Origin: Ruminococcus sp. UBA3665
Lineage (GTDB): Bacteria; Bacillota; Clostridia; Oscillospirales; Ruminococcaceae
Reading direction: 5' to 3'
DNA length: 64,000 nt
NCBI GenBank assembly: GCA_002373165.1
Contig: DFJS01000079.1
Location: 1-64,000 of the forward strand
Shown in pieces: positions 8,034 to 16,797 of the stretch. The notes below the pieces were generated by a model. It saw only the letters and a list, made by a program, of their open reading frames with translations, had not been told where the DNA came from and made no database searches. The translations under genes and the position numbers were made by a program. How positions within the stretch are numbered: the stretch's first letter is position 1; each line of letters opens with the position of its first letter.

Positions 8034-10757
8034 AACAAGGATAATATCAAAATCAAGAAAGTAACACTTCCGGATACACTGCAAATCATACGCTTTGAAG
8101 CATTTGAAGGTTGCAGTAATCTGGAAAGTGTCAATCTCCCCGAAGGTATCACCTATATCAGTGATAATGCTTTCAACAGTACACGGCTGACATCTGTGAC
8201 TCTGTCGGCTTCTCTGGAAACCCTTGGCGAATGGGTTTTTGCAAGCTGTACACGCATGAAAACAGTTTCCGTTGCTGAAAACAGCAAACTTGTTACAATT
8301 GGCACAAGAGTTTTTGACAGCTGTACTGCTCTGACTTCTTTTGATATGCCGTCCGGTGTGAAAAGTATCGGAAACGGTGCTTTCTGGGGTACAAAAATGA
8401 CAGAAATCACCCTGCCGGAAGGTCTGACCTTTATCGGGGGTTCAGCATTCAGAGAAACAGCTCTGAAAAAAGTGACACTGCCCTCTACATTGACTGAAAT
8501 TGGCGGTTGGGCGTTCGCAGGTTGTACTTCTCTGACAGAAGCAGTTCTTCCAGATACCCTGACAGCTATTCCGGAGAGATTGTTTGTTAATTGCACAGCT
8601 TTGAAAACAGTCAATTTCCCGTCTGCCCTGACTTCTATTGACAGTGCAGCGTTTGAGAATACAAGCATCAGCGGAGAACTCAGTCTTCGTGATGATTTTG
8701 AATTTATCGGCGGTGCGGCTTTTAACGGCAGTAACGTAAATGTGAAACTGATACTGAACAGTGATATTAAAATTGGCGATAACATTGGAAACGGCATCAC
8801 AGAAATTGTATTCGACGGCAATATCACTATCATTCCGAATAGTCTGTGTGCTTACAACGACAGACTGAACAAAGTCACCTTTGCCGGAAGTGACATCCGT
8901 ACCATTGGCGCACACGCATTTCAGGACACAAAAGCTCTGCGGACTGTCGTATTATCAGACAACATTACAGAAATTCAGCATGATGCTTTTGCAAGTTCCG
9001 GTATTACCACGCTGGAAATGGGCAACGGTGTAGAAACAATCGGATACAATGCTTTTTCCAATTCCGGACTGAAAACAGCCACTTTCTCTGCAAATTTACA
9101 GACGATTGAAGATGCTGCATTCAACAACTGCCAGCTGACAGGAGATATTGTCCTTCCGGATTCTCTGGAAACGCTTGGAACAAATGCTTTCAGCGGTACA
9201 AAAATCAGCACACTGAAAACAGGCAAGAACCTGAAAAAAATCGGTGACGGTGCTTTTTATTATTGTAGTTATCTTTATAAGATTACACTCAATGAAGGAC
9301 TGGAAACGATTGGAAGCAGTGCATTTGGCGGCACTGTGCTTGCCGGAAAGCTTGTCATTCCGGAAGGCGTGACCACTATCGGAGACTATGCATTCCGTGA
9401 GCTGAAAATTTCCGGACTGACGCTTCCTTCTACCATCGAGACAATCGGAAGCGGAGCATTCTGTAACATGGGTGCAGACATTGAAACACTTGTCATTCCG
9501 GAAGGCTGTAAAACTCTGGGAGAAGTGGCATTCTGGGGCTGTGGTATCAAACATCTGACATTACCGGAATCTCTGGAATATATCGGTTCAAGCTGTTTCG
9601 GAAACTTCACCTATGATAATATTGCAAGAGAGGGCGATAATGCCATTGAAGGCACTGTCACAGTTGCGGCGAAGTTTGTCGGCTCAAATGCCTTTATCGG
9701 CAACAACATCACAGAACTTGTTTTCAAAGACGGCGTGGAGACTATCGAAAGCGGTGCATTCTGCGGACTTCCGATTAAAACACTGTATCTGCCGGATTCT
9801 ATCAAGTCGATTCAGGGGACTATCAATTCCCTGTGGGATTGGCCTGCATTTTCCAACTGCCACGAACTGGAAGAAATCGAACATTTCCCTGCTCAACTGG
9901 AAGAACTCGGAGAGGGTGCTTTCATGAACAGCGAATCTTTGAAGAAAATCGCACCTCTGCCGGGTACGCTTACGACCATTCCGGCAAGTCTGTTCCAGAA
10001 CTGTAGCTCTCTGACCGGAACGCTCGAACTGAATGAGGGTATCAGAATCATTGATAAAGATGCCTTTAACGGCTGTAAATTCACAGGGGTGAAACTGCCG
10101 GATTCTCTTACGATGATTCGTGACAGTGCATTCAATGACAACAGAATCAATTATGTTGACCTGAATCACGTGACTTATGTCGGCGCAGGCGCATTCGGCA
10201 ACAATATTGATTATCACTTTGATGAAACTGATACCGCACATTATGCGACCAATCCGAACAAGAGATATATTTTCATTCCGGAAACAGTCGAATTTATCGG
10301 CGACGGCGCATTCGGATTCTTCAGCTATACCATTGGTGATGATACAACAACAGGTGCCTCCTACAGAGGAGCGATTCACGGCTTTATCGTGAAAGGCTCT
10401 ACAGATGTCGCTAAAAAATATGCGGAATCTATCGACCACGGTGTTCAGGTCTGGTCAGGCGGACAGGGAAGCTATACCGATGCAGAAAACTACTTCAACT
10501 ATGAAGAAGCCGAATCCGATACGCCCCCTGTGATTTCTGTTGTTCCGACGGGCGATGCCAACGGCGACGGAAAAACCAATATTCTGGATGTTATCACAGT
10601 CAACAAGGCAATTCTTGGAAAAGACACGATTCCGGATGAACGTGTTCCTTATGTTGATTTCAATGGTGACGGAAAGCCGGATGCAACAGATTCTCTGACA
10701 ATTATGAAAAAAATTGTTGGATTGCTTTAAAAAATTCTATTAACCTCTTTTTCATGG

Positions 10758-10792
10758 AAAACTCCGGAATGTTTCGGCATTCCGGAGTTTTT
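10758..10792 (+). terminator. Terminator after the LRR-dockerin gene
   Basis: ACTCCGGAATG and CATTCCGGAGT form a perfect 11-bp stem with a 6-base loop, followed by TTTTT. It lies 30 bases after the stop codon. Confidence 0.9.
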
Positions 10793-10802
10793 GAAAAAAT
10801 TC

Positions 10803-10831
10803 TTGACAAATTTTGAAAGCCGTGCTATAAT
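10803..10831 (+). promoter_or_regulatory. Promoter of the copper ATPase gene
   Basis: TTGACA (10803-10808), 17-base spacer ending TGC, TATAAT (10826-10831): a near-perfect promoter with an extended -10, giving a leader of about 90 bases. Confidence 0.85.
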
Positions 10832-10840
10832 ATAGACAAT

Positions 10841-10885
10841 AAAACCCGTTCTCTTGCAGAAGAAAACGGGTTTATTCCCGTTGTG
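10841..10885 (+). promoter_or_regulatory. Structured 5' leader of copA-like gene
   Basis: AAACCCGTT (10842-10850) pairs with AACGGGTTT (10865-10873). A second CCCGTT (10877-10882) can compete for the same AACGGG arm, so two mutually exclusive hairpins are possible before the ribosome site at ~10913. No T-run follows directly, so simple termination is not obvious. I do not recognise a known riboswitch class. Confidence 0.45.
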
Positions 10886-10928
10886 CCGCCAAAAAGCGCA
10901 AAGATCACAGAACAGGAGATAATCAATT

Positions 10929-13466
10929 ATGGAACAATATCAGATTACAGGAATGAGTTGTGCAGCTTGCAGTGCAAGAGTAGAAAAGGCAGTATCTTCC
11001 GTAGCAGGTGTCACATCCTGTTCGGTCAGTCTGCTGACAAATTCCATGGGCGTGGAAGGTTCGGCTTCTTCTGCTGAAATTATCCATGCTGTCGAAAATG
11101 CAGGTTATGGTGCTTCTTTGAAAAATTCCGAAAAAAATAATTCTGTCGAAGAAGATTCCCTGATCGACAGAGAAACGCCTGTACTGAAAAAAAGACTGCT
11201 TGCTTCTTTAATTTTTCTGCTTCCGCTGATGTATCTGTCTATGGGGCATATGATGTGGGGCTGGAAGATTCCGGCGTGGTTCGATGGAAATCATGTAGCA
11301 ATGGGACTGGTTCAGCTTCTGCTGACAGCAGTGATTATGGTAATCAATCAGAAATTTTTTATCAGCGGATTCAAAGGCCTGATACATCGTGCGCCGAATA
11401 TGGATACGCTTGTCTCAATGGGTTCAGGAATTTCTTTTCTGTGGAGTGTCTTTGTGCTTTTCGATATGACAAAAGCTGTTGTGGACGGCGATCAGGAAAC
11501 TGTCATGAATGATATGATGAATTTCTATTTTGAAGCATCTGCCATGATACTGACACTCATAACTGTCGGAAAAATGCTGGAAGCCCGTTCCAAAGGCAAA
11601 ACAACAGATGCTTTGAAAAATCTCATGAAACTTTCTCCGCAGACTGCTGTGATAGAATCCGGCGGAACGGAAAAAACGCTTCCTGTAGGCCAGGTGAAAG
11701 CCGGTGATATTTTTCTGGTTCGTCCGGGTGAAAATATTCCCGTGGACGGCATTGTTCTGGAAGGACAAAGTGCTGTCAATGAATCGGTTCTGACCGGCGA
11801 AAGCATTCCGGCAGATAAAACTATCGGCGACAGCGTTTCCGCCGGAACTCTCAACCAGTCAGGGTTTCTCCGGTGCCGGGCGACACATGTCGGCGAAGAT
11901 ACGGCACTGTCTCAGATTATCAGAATGGTCAGTGATGCGGCGGCTACCAAGGCACCTATTGCCAAAATAGCGGATAAAGTTTCCGGAATTTTTGTTCCGG
12001 CAGTAATCAGTATTGCTGTGCTGACGTTTATCATCTGGATCATAGCCGGACAGACTGTCGGCTATGCTCTGACAAGAGCCGTTTCAGTTCTGGTGATCAG
12101 CTGTCCCTGTGCGCTGGGACTTGCAACTCCTGTTTCGATTATGGTCGGGAACGGTGTCGGCGCACGGAACGGCATTCTGTTCAAAACGGCAGTTTCTCTC
12201 GAAGAAACTGGTAAAATACAGATAGCCGCTCTTGATAAAACCGGAACGATTACCAGCGGTCAGCCCGAAGTGACAGATATGATTCCGATTTCTGTCAGCG
12301 AAGCTGAACTTCTTGCAATGGCAGTGTCTCTCGAAAAGAAAAGCGAACATCCTCTTGCAAAAGCAATTCTGCAATATGCCGAGGAAAAACAGCTGACGGC
12401 ACAGGAAGTGACTGATTTTACAATTCATGCCGGAAACGGTCTGGAAGCGATTCTCGAAGGAAATCGGCTTTACGGCGGAAATTTGAATTTCATCCGGACA
12501 AAAACAGAAATTTCTTCCGAAACAGAACAAATTGCCGTCCGGCTCGCGCAGAATGGCAAAACGCCTCTGTTTTTCGCCGTAAATCAGCAGTTGGCAGGTA
12601 TGATTGCTGTCGCCGATACGATAAAAAAAGATTCTCCCGATGCCGTCCGGCAGATGCAGAATATGGGAATTCAGGTTGTCATGCTTACCGGAGATAATCA
12701 GCAGACTGCCGAAGCTATCGGAAAACAGGCAGGTGTGAATCATGTCATTGCAGGAGTTCTGCCCGACGGAAAAGCAAAAGTCATTCAGGAACTGCAAAAG
12801 CAGGGCAAGGTCATGATGATAGGGGACGGCATTAACGATGCCCCTGCACTCACCTGTGCAGATATCGGCATCGCAATCGGAGCAGGAACAGATGTTGCCA
12901 TGGATGCCGCAGATGTAGTGCTGATGAAAAGCAATCTGACCGATGCGGCGGCGGCAATTCGATTAAGCCGGGGAGCTCTGCGGAATATTCATCAGAATTT
13001 ATTCTGGGCGTTTGTCTATAATGTGATTGGCATTCCGCTGGCGGCAGGAGCATTCATCGGCTTGTTCGGCTGGGAGCTGAATCCGATGTTCGGCGCGGCA
13101 GCCATGAGTCTTTCCAGTTTCTGTGTTGTCACCAATGCACTCCGGCTGAATCTTCTGAAAATTTATGATGCACGGCATGACAGAAAAATAAAACATCCGG
13201 CAGAAATTTCAGCTTTTCCGGAAAATCTGAACAGATCAGATGAAATCAAACAGACTTGCACGCTCCGGATTGAAGGCATGATGTGTCCGCACTGTGAGGC
13301 AACAGTTCAGAAATGCCTTGAAGCATTTCCGGAAGTCGAGAAAGTAACGGCCAGTCATGAAGCCGGAACAGCAGTTATTTATCTGAAAGATTCTTTGCAG
13401 CATCTGGATGAGATGAAACAGGCTGTGACAGAACAGGGCTATCAGGTACAGAATGATATATTTTAG
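10929..13466 (+). CDS. copA: Copper-type P1B ATPase with N- and C-terminal metal-binding domains
   Basis: Heavy-metal pump of 845 residues, likely exporting Cu(I) across the membrane with ATP. Residues 1-70 are a heavy-metal-associated domain with GMSCAAC (Cys11, Cys14). Eight membrane helices follow. The actuator domain contains TGES, the ion channel has SCPCALG (~390-396), the phosphorylation site is DKTGT (~435-439), SEHPLA marks the ATP domain, and GDGINDAPAL (~632) the hinge. CPC together with YN and MxxSS-type residues in the last helices (FVYNVIG, AAMSLSSFCV) points to group IB-1, copper. Less usual is a second metal-binding domain at the C-terminus (GMMCPHC, Cys785/Cys788 approximately) in place of a separate copper chaperone. 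Start ATG follows AGGAG. No CsoR or CopY regulator gene is adjacent, so control may lie in the hairpin leader. Confidence 0.93.
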   Translation: MEQYQITGMSCAACSARVEKAVSSVAGVTSCSVSLLTNSMGVEGSASSAEIIHAVENAGYGASLKNSEKNNSVEEDSLIDRETPVLKKRLLASLIFLLPLMYLSMGHMMWGWKIPAWFDGNHVAMGLVQLLLTAVIMVINQKFFISGFKGLIHRAPNMDTLVSMGSGISFLWSVFVLFDMTKAVVDGDQETVMNDMMNFYFEASAMILTLITVGKMLEARSKGKTTDALKNLMKLSPQTAVIESGGTEKTLPVGQVKAGDIFLVRPGENIPVDGIVLEGQSAVNESVLTGESIPADKTIGDSVSAGTLNQSGFLRCRATHVGEDTALSQIIRMVSDAAATKAPIAKIADKVSGIFVPAVISIAVLTFIIWIIAGQTVGYALTRAVSVLVISCPCALGLATPVSIMVGNGVGARNGILFKTAVSLEETGKIQIAALDKTGTITSGQPEVTDMIPISVSEAELLAMAVSLEKKSEHPLAKAILQYAEEKQLTAQEVTDFTIHAGNGLEAILEGNRLYGGNLNFIRTKTEISSETEQIAVRLAQNGKTPLFFAVNQQLAGMIAVADTIKKDSPDAVRQMQNMGIQVVMLTGDNQQTAEAIGKQAGVNHVIAGVLPDGKAKVIQELQKQGKVMMIGDGINDAPALTCADIGIAIGAGTDVAMDAADVVLMKSNLTDAAAAIRLSRGALRNIHQNLFWAFVYNVIGIPLAAGAFIGLFGWELNPMFGAAAMSLSSFCVVTNALRLNLLKIYDARHDRKIKHPAEISAFPENLNRSDEIKQTCTLRIEGMMCPHCEATVQKCLEAFPEVEKVTASHEAGTAVIYLKDSLQHLDEMKQAVTEQGYQVQNDIF

Positions 13467-13480
13467 CTTGTGCTGTAATT

Positions 13481-13510
13481 AAAAAAGCCCCCGTTTACGG
13501 GGCTTTTTTT
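13481..13510. terminator. Bidirectional terminator between copA and tadA
   Basis: AAAAAGCCCC / GGGGCTTTTT stem with T-tracts on both strands. It overlaps the last codons of tadA and ends both convergent units. Confidence 0.9.
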
Positions 13511-13974
13511 GCTTTTTGAATTCTCAGTTCGCGGAAAAATTCTGATAAAATTCTGCTGCATTCTTCCTGCAAAATGCCGCCCTGTGCGGTAATGCGGTAC
13601 TGGTCCGGCAGAGCAAAGGCCTGAATCAGAGAGGAAACTGCACCGTTTTTCAGGTCATATGCGCCGAAATAGACTTCGTCCACTCTTGCCTGAAGCAAGG
13701 CTCCGGCACACATGATGCAAGGCTCTAATGTCACATACATGGCACAGTCCAGCAGCCGCCAGCTGCCGCTCCGGCGGCAGGCAGAATCAATGGCAAGCAG
13801 TTCGGCATGAGAAAGCGCATGTTTGCGGATTTCTCTCTGATTATAGCCTTCGCCGATGATTTCTCCTGTACTTTGCCGGACAATGACCGCGCCGACAGGA
13901 ACTTCTCCCAGACTTGCCGCCTTTTCGGCCAGATGCAGGGCGTATTGCATATAAAATTCCGGTTTTTGAGTCAT
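13495..13974 (-). CDS. tadA: tRNA-specific adenosine deaminase
   Basis: Zinc deaminase of 159 residues that converts A34 to inosine in tRNA-Arg(ACG). ATG at 13974 follows AGGAG; the longer frame to 14022 lacks a site and overlaps the upstream gene. The zinc site is visible as HAE (His-Ala-Glu, with the Glu as proton shuttle) and PCIMC (two Cys ligands). The GEVPVGAV segment and the length match the family. It starts 10 bases after the CPBP gene ends, so the two are co-transcribed. Confidence 0.93.
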   Translation of the reverse strand: MTQKPEFYMQYALHLAEKAASLGEVPVGAVIVRQSTGEIIGEGYNQREIRKHALSHAELLAIDSACRRSGSWRLLDCAMYVTLEPCIMCAGALLQARVDEVYFGAYDLKNGAVSSLIQAFALPDQYRITAQGGILQEECSRILSEFFRELRIQKAKKAP

Positions 13975-13984
13975 AAACACGCTC

Positions 13985-15133
13985 CTATGCCAGCATGGCA
14001 GTAATAATAGAAAGCAGAACACTGCAAATCAGAAATGCAACCATCGGCATAGCTGTGAAAAAAGCTTCCAGTTTTTCGTGCAGTTTCAGATAAGTGATAT
14101 TCTGTACAGGACGTTCTGATTTTTTCTTTCTGCACAGAAAAAGATAAATTCCGGCAGCAGCGCAAATCACGCAGGGCAGCAGAATCACTCCCCACCATTC
14201 CGGAGAGCCGGTACTGTCAAACGTTTCCAGACAAAACAGTACGAACATATAAATTTCATGTACAACCCGCAGACATACTGCCGACCAGAAACTTCCGGTA
14301 TAAATCAGATAATAAGAAATTGTCAGATGTACCAGCCCGATTCGCAGGGCATCAAACAGGTTATGTGTCAGCATCCCTGCCAGAACGGCCATTGCAATCA
14401 TGGCAAACAAATCCCCGAACTGCCGCAGTGTCTGAAACAGACAGCCGTGCAGCAGCAGTTCTGTCACAAGGGGCAGTACAAAAATCGTTACCAGAATATA
14501 AATCACTGCCTTGCTGCCTTCTGTTCCCATAGTACCGGAGATCAGCCTGTACTTTTCCAGATCTGCCGAAAACGGCGTGCTGAACAGGCCAATGCCTACA
14601 CTCAGCAGCATAATCAGAGCTATGCCGAAAATCAGCTTGTGCGGCTTGTGCATTTTCATCGGCACGCCAACCTGAACAGGAAGCCGGAGCACCAGCTGCA
14701 ACAACAGTGCCGGAATCAGATATTTTAAAAACTGAATGCCGGCTGCCAGCCAGAATACAAGATTTTCATCCCCGTACAGGCGGCTTTCGCCTGAAAAAAT
14801 AAATTCAATATGCAGGTGCAGAAACTGCATGAATAAAACAGCGGCTTTATCCAGTATATTTTCCGCAACAAGATAGCAGATCATAGCATAACCGGCTAAT
14901 TTTCCCAGACGATGCAGAACGTTCTGTTCCTCCTGTGCAGGAGAAAGTACGGCAACTGCCTGACTTTCTGAAAATGCCGTTTCCTTTGGATTTTTGGTAA
15001 AACGATACGCATAAGGGTTTTGTTTTTTTCTGCGCCACGAACGAAATGCTTCCTGATAAGCAGAAGTCTGATAAGGACAGGAAAAATCTTCCACTACGTC
15101 AATCATTTTCTGTACTGCGGTATCTTCCGGCAT
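13985..15133 (-). CDS. CPBP-family membrane protein with degenerate protease motif
   Basis: Integral membrane protein of 382 residues with about eight hydrophobic segments after a ~75-residue polar N-terminus. The C-terminal half resembles the CPBP/Abi (CAAX-protease-like) family, in which EExxxR, FxxxH and a further His/Asn build the metal site. Here the first motif reads TELLLHG, so the first Glu and the Arg are replaced; candidate later histidines are in GMLTHNL and RVVHEIY. It may have lost peptidase activity or use the site differently. The start at 15133 has AAGGAGG. It is the first gene of a two-gene unit with tadA. Substrate unknown. Confidence 0.7.
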   Translation of the reverse strand: MPEDTAVQKMIDVVEDFSCPYQTSAYQEAFRSWRRKKQNPYAYRFTKNPKETAFSESQAVAVLSPAQEEQNVLHRLGKLAGYAMICYLVAENILDKAAVLFMQFLHLHIEFIFSGESRLYGDENLVFWLAAGIQFLKYLIPALLLQLVLRLPVQVGVPMKMHKPHKLIFGIALIMLLSVGIGLFSTPFSADLEKYRLISGTMGTEGSKAVIYILVTIFVLPLVTELLLHGCLFQTLRQFGDLFAMIAMAVLAGMLTHNLFDALRIGLVHLTISYYLIYTGSFWSAVCLRVVHEIYMFVLFCLETFDSTGSPEWWGVILLPCVICAAAGIYLFLCRKKKSERPVQNITYLKLHEKLEAFFTAMPMVAFLICSVLLSIITAMLA

Positions 15134-15343
15134 ATGACATGCCTCCTTCTGTCTGTTTTTGCTTTACTTTTTATTATAACATATAATTGCGTCAGATACT
15201 GCCTATATCCAAAAACATTTTATGATAAAACTGTAAAAAAACTAATAATAAATTATGAACATTGCAGAATGATATGTTTTATCATAAATTACGGCAGTTA
15301 TCTGAAAAAATAATAAAATTAAAAAAAGTTCACAAAAAATACA

Positions 15344-15372
15344 TTGAAAATGTGAGAAAAATATGTTATAAT
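15344..15372 (+). promoter_or_regulatory. Promoter of the ScaC-like adaptor gene
   Basis: TTGAAA (15344-15349), 17 bases, TATAAT (15367-15372) with TG one base upstream. The remaining AT-rich stretch 15134-15343 holds the outward promoter region of the CPBP gene (TATAAT-like on the minus strand near 15175) and nothing else that I can support. Confidence 0.75.
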
Positions 15373-15451
15373 ATAAGCAGTTATTATAAATTCATTCTCA
15401 TTTTATGGAAAATACAACAATTGTCAGAATTCTATTAAGGGGGACATCAGT

Positions 15452-16747
15452 ATGAACCGCTTTTTTTACGAAAAAATATTACCGGCCGGCCTTTCTGTCA
15501 TGATGATGGCATCCGGTATGCCGCTTTCACAGGCCGCTGCCGCAGATCCTGCGCCAAAAATAGAAATACAGACCCTCAGCCTGGAAGATACTCTTCCGGA
15601 AGACCGCATTGTAATGGTAGAAGTTTCGCTTTCTGATAACCGTTCCGGTTTTCGGGCAGCTTCGTTTGGCATTCAGTATGATGCTTCTTTGGTTTATGAA
15701 AAAGCCGAGGCGGCCAGTGCCGCAGGGCAGGCATTCCAGATTGTCAGCAATCCGGAACAGCATCTGCTCTGGCTGACAGGTGCCAGTGCCTCCAAAAATG
15801 ATGCTTCCAGTTTAGCGGCAAAAGAGACTATGCTGCGGCTGTATTTTCAGGTTCCCGAAGACGGCGCAATGTATCCCATTCAGTTTGTATGGGAAGGTGT
15901 GGACGGTTCTCCGGCTTACTGGTATGCCGACAAAGGCAGCAATGTCATCGAAACTGTACAGGAAACTGCTAAAAACGGCGCAATCAAAAAACCGGGCATC
16001 AGCGATATCAGCAGCCATGAACTGCGCATGAATCCGGGTCAGAGCAGCACACTCCAGGTCAATAATGCAACAGATGCAGTAATCTGGTTTTCTTCGGATG
16101 AATCTGTCGCGGAAGTAGAAATGACCGGCAGTGCAGAATGTGTGGTAACTGCCAATGCTCCCGGCGAATGCGATATCCAGGCATTTATTGACAACGAATT
16201 TCTTACCTGTCATGTTACGGTCAACGCAGGGTATTATTACAGCATCAAGGAAAAAGCAGATCTGAATCTGGTAAATCCGAAAAATATCATCATGGAATAT
16301 CCGGATGCTCCCGGCACAGTGACATGGAATTCTGCCAAGCCTAAGTTTGTTACGATAGATAACGACGGCCGCCTGACATTCGTACAGGAAGGCACGGATT
16401 TTGATGCATACCTGTTCGGAACATGCAATAACGTAACGTTTATGCGCAAGATTATTGTATCTTACACAGAAGAGCCGCCTACAGAGACAGAGCCTCCTGT
16501 AACAGAAACAGAACCTCCGGCAACGGAAGCTCCTGAAAGAAATCCTGGCGATGCCAATCAGGATAATAAAATAAATATTCTTGATGTAATCACAGTCAAT
16601 AAAGCTGTGCTCGGCAAAGAAAACCTCAGCGGACAGGGACTGACCAATATCGACTTCAACGGCAACGGAAAGCCCGATTCGGAAGAAGCTCTTACAATTA
16701 TGAAATGCATTGTCGGAATGATCGACAAAACAACACTGTTCGGATAA
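15452..16747 (+). CDS. ScaC-like cellulosome adaptor: cohesin, Ig-like region, dockerin
   Basis: Secreted 431-residue scaffold component. A signal peptide (1-31) is followed by a cohesin-like beta-sandwich at ~36-180 (RIVMVEVSLSDN, FRAASFGIQYDASL, MLRLYFQVPEDG). Next comes a bacterial Ig-like (Big_2 type) stretch (~185-338), a Glu/Thr/Pro linker (339-364), and a type I dockerin (~365-425) with loops GDANQDNKINILDV and DFNGNGKPDSEE. One cohesin plus one dockerin is the design of ScaC in R. flavefaciens, an adaptor that swaps the specificity of enzymes bound to the main scaffold. Start ATG has AAGGGGGA. It is a single-gene unit with its own promoter and terminator. Its dockerin is the same subtype as that on the LRR protein at 10.6 kb. 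The module calls rest on pattern; partners are unknown. Confidence 0.82.
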   Translation: MNRFFYEKILPAGLSVMMMASGMPLSQAAAADPAPKIEIQTLSLEDTLPEDRIVMVEVSLSDNRSGFRAASFGIQYDASLVYEKAEAASAAGQAFQIVSNPEQHLLWLTGASASKNDASSLAAKETMLRLYFQVPEDGAMYPIQFVWEGVDGSPAYWYADKGSNVIETVQETAKNGAIKKPGISDISSHELRMNPGQSSTLQVNNATDAVIWFSSDESVAEVEMTGSAECVVTANAPGECDIQAFIDNEFLTCHVTVNAGYYYSIKEKADLNLVNPKNIIMEYPDAPGTVTWNSAKPKFVTIDNDGRLTFVQEGTDFDAYLFGTCNNVTFMRKIIVSYTEEPPTETEPPVTETEPPATEAPERNPGDANQDNKINILDVITVNKAVLGKENLSGQGLTNIDFNGNGKPDSEEALTIMKCIVGMIDKTTLFG

Positions 16748-16760
16748 ATAACAGCAGCAC

Positions 16761-16797
16761 AAAGCCTGCCGCAGAAAAATCTGCCGCAGGCTTTTTC
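16761..16797 (+). terminator. Terminator after the adaptor gene
   Basis: AGCCTGCCGCAGA and TCTGCCGCAGGCT form a 13-bp stem with one mismatch and an AAAA loop, followed by TTTTT. It abuts the end of the convergent epimerase gene. Confidence 0.88.

Larger units (their letters stand above)
7505..10730 (+). pseudogene. BspA-type leucine-rich-repeat protein with dockerin, disrupted by insertion
   Basis: Originally a secreted protein of about 1010 residues. The 5' part (7505-7845) encodes a signal peptide and the first repeat region, ending TEIGERAFNK. It then runs into inserted DNA and stops at 7868-7870. The coding sequence resumes in another frame at 8034 as NKDNIKIKKVTLPDTL and continues to 10730. 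Removing 193 bp (7841-8033, one AACAA copy plus the element) joins the two parts in frame at a canonical repeat. The body is ~30 LRR_5 repeats of the IGxxAFxxCxxLxxVxLPxxL kind. The end is a type I dockerin with GDANGDGKTNILDV and DFNGDGKPDATD calcium loops. LRR_5 proteins often bind surfaces or partners; the dockerin would dock this one to a cellulosome-type scaffold. The 3' fragment lacks a good start codon with a ribosome site, so the gene is probably not producing a normal product. Confidence 0.88.

Noticed and set aside
8015..8036. CRISPR-like repeat end (GGTGCGGATTGAAAC)
   Set aside because: It occurs once only, with no spacer-repeat periodicity and no cas gene in the window; it is the edge of the inserted element.
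8153..10439. Several minus-strand frames opposite the LRR repeats
   Set aside because: Repeats give open complementary frames; products are repetitive and lack start signals.
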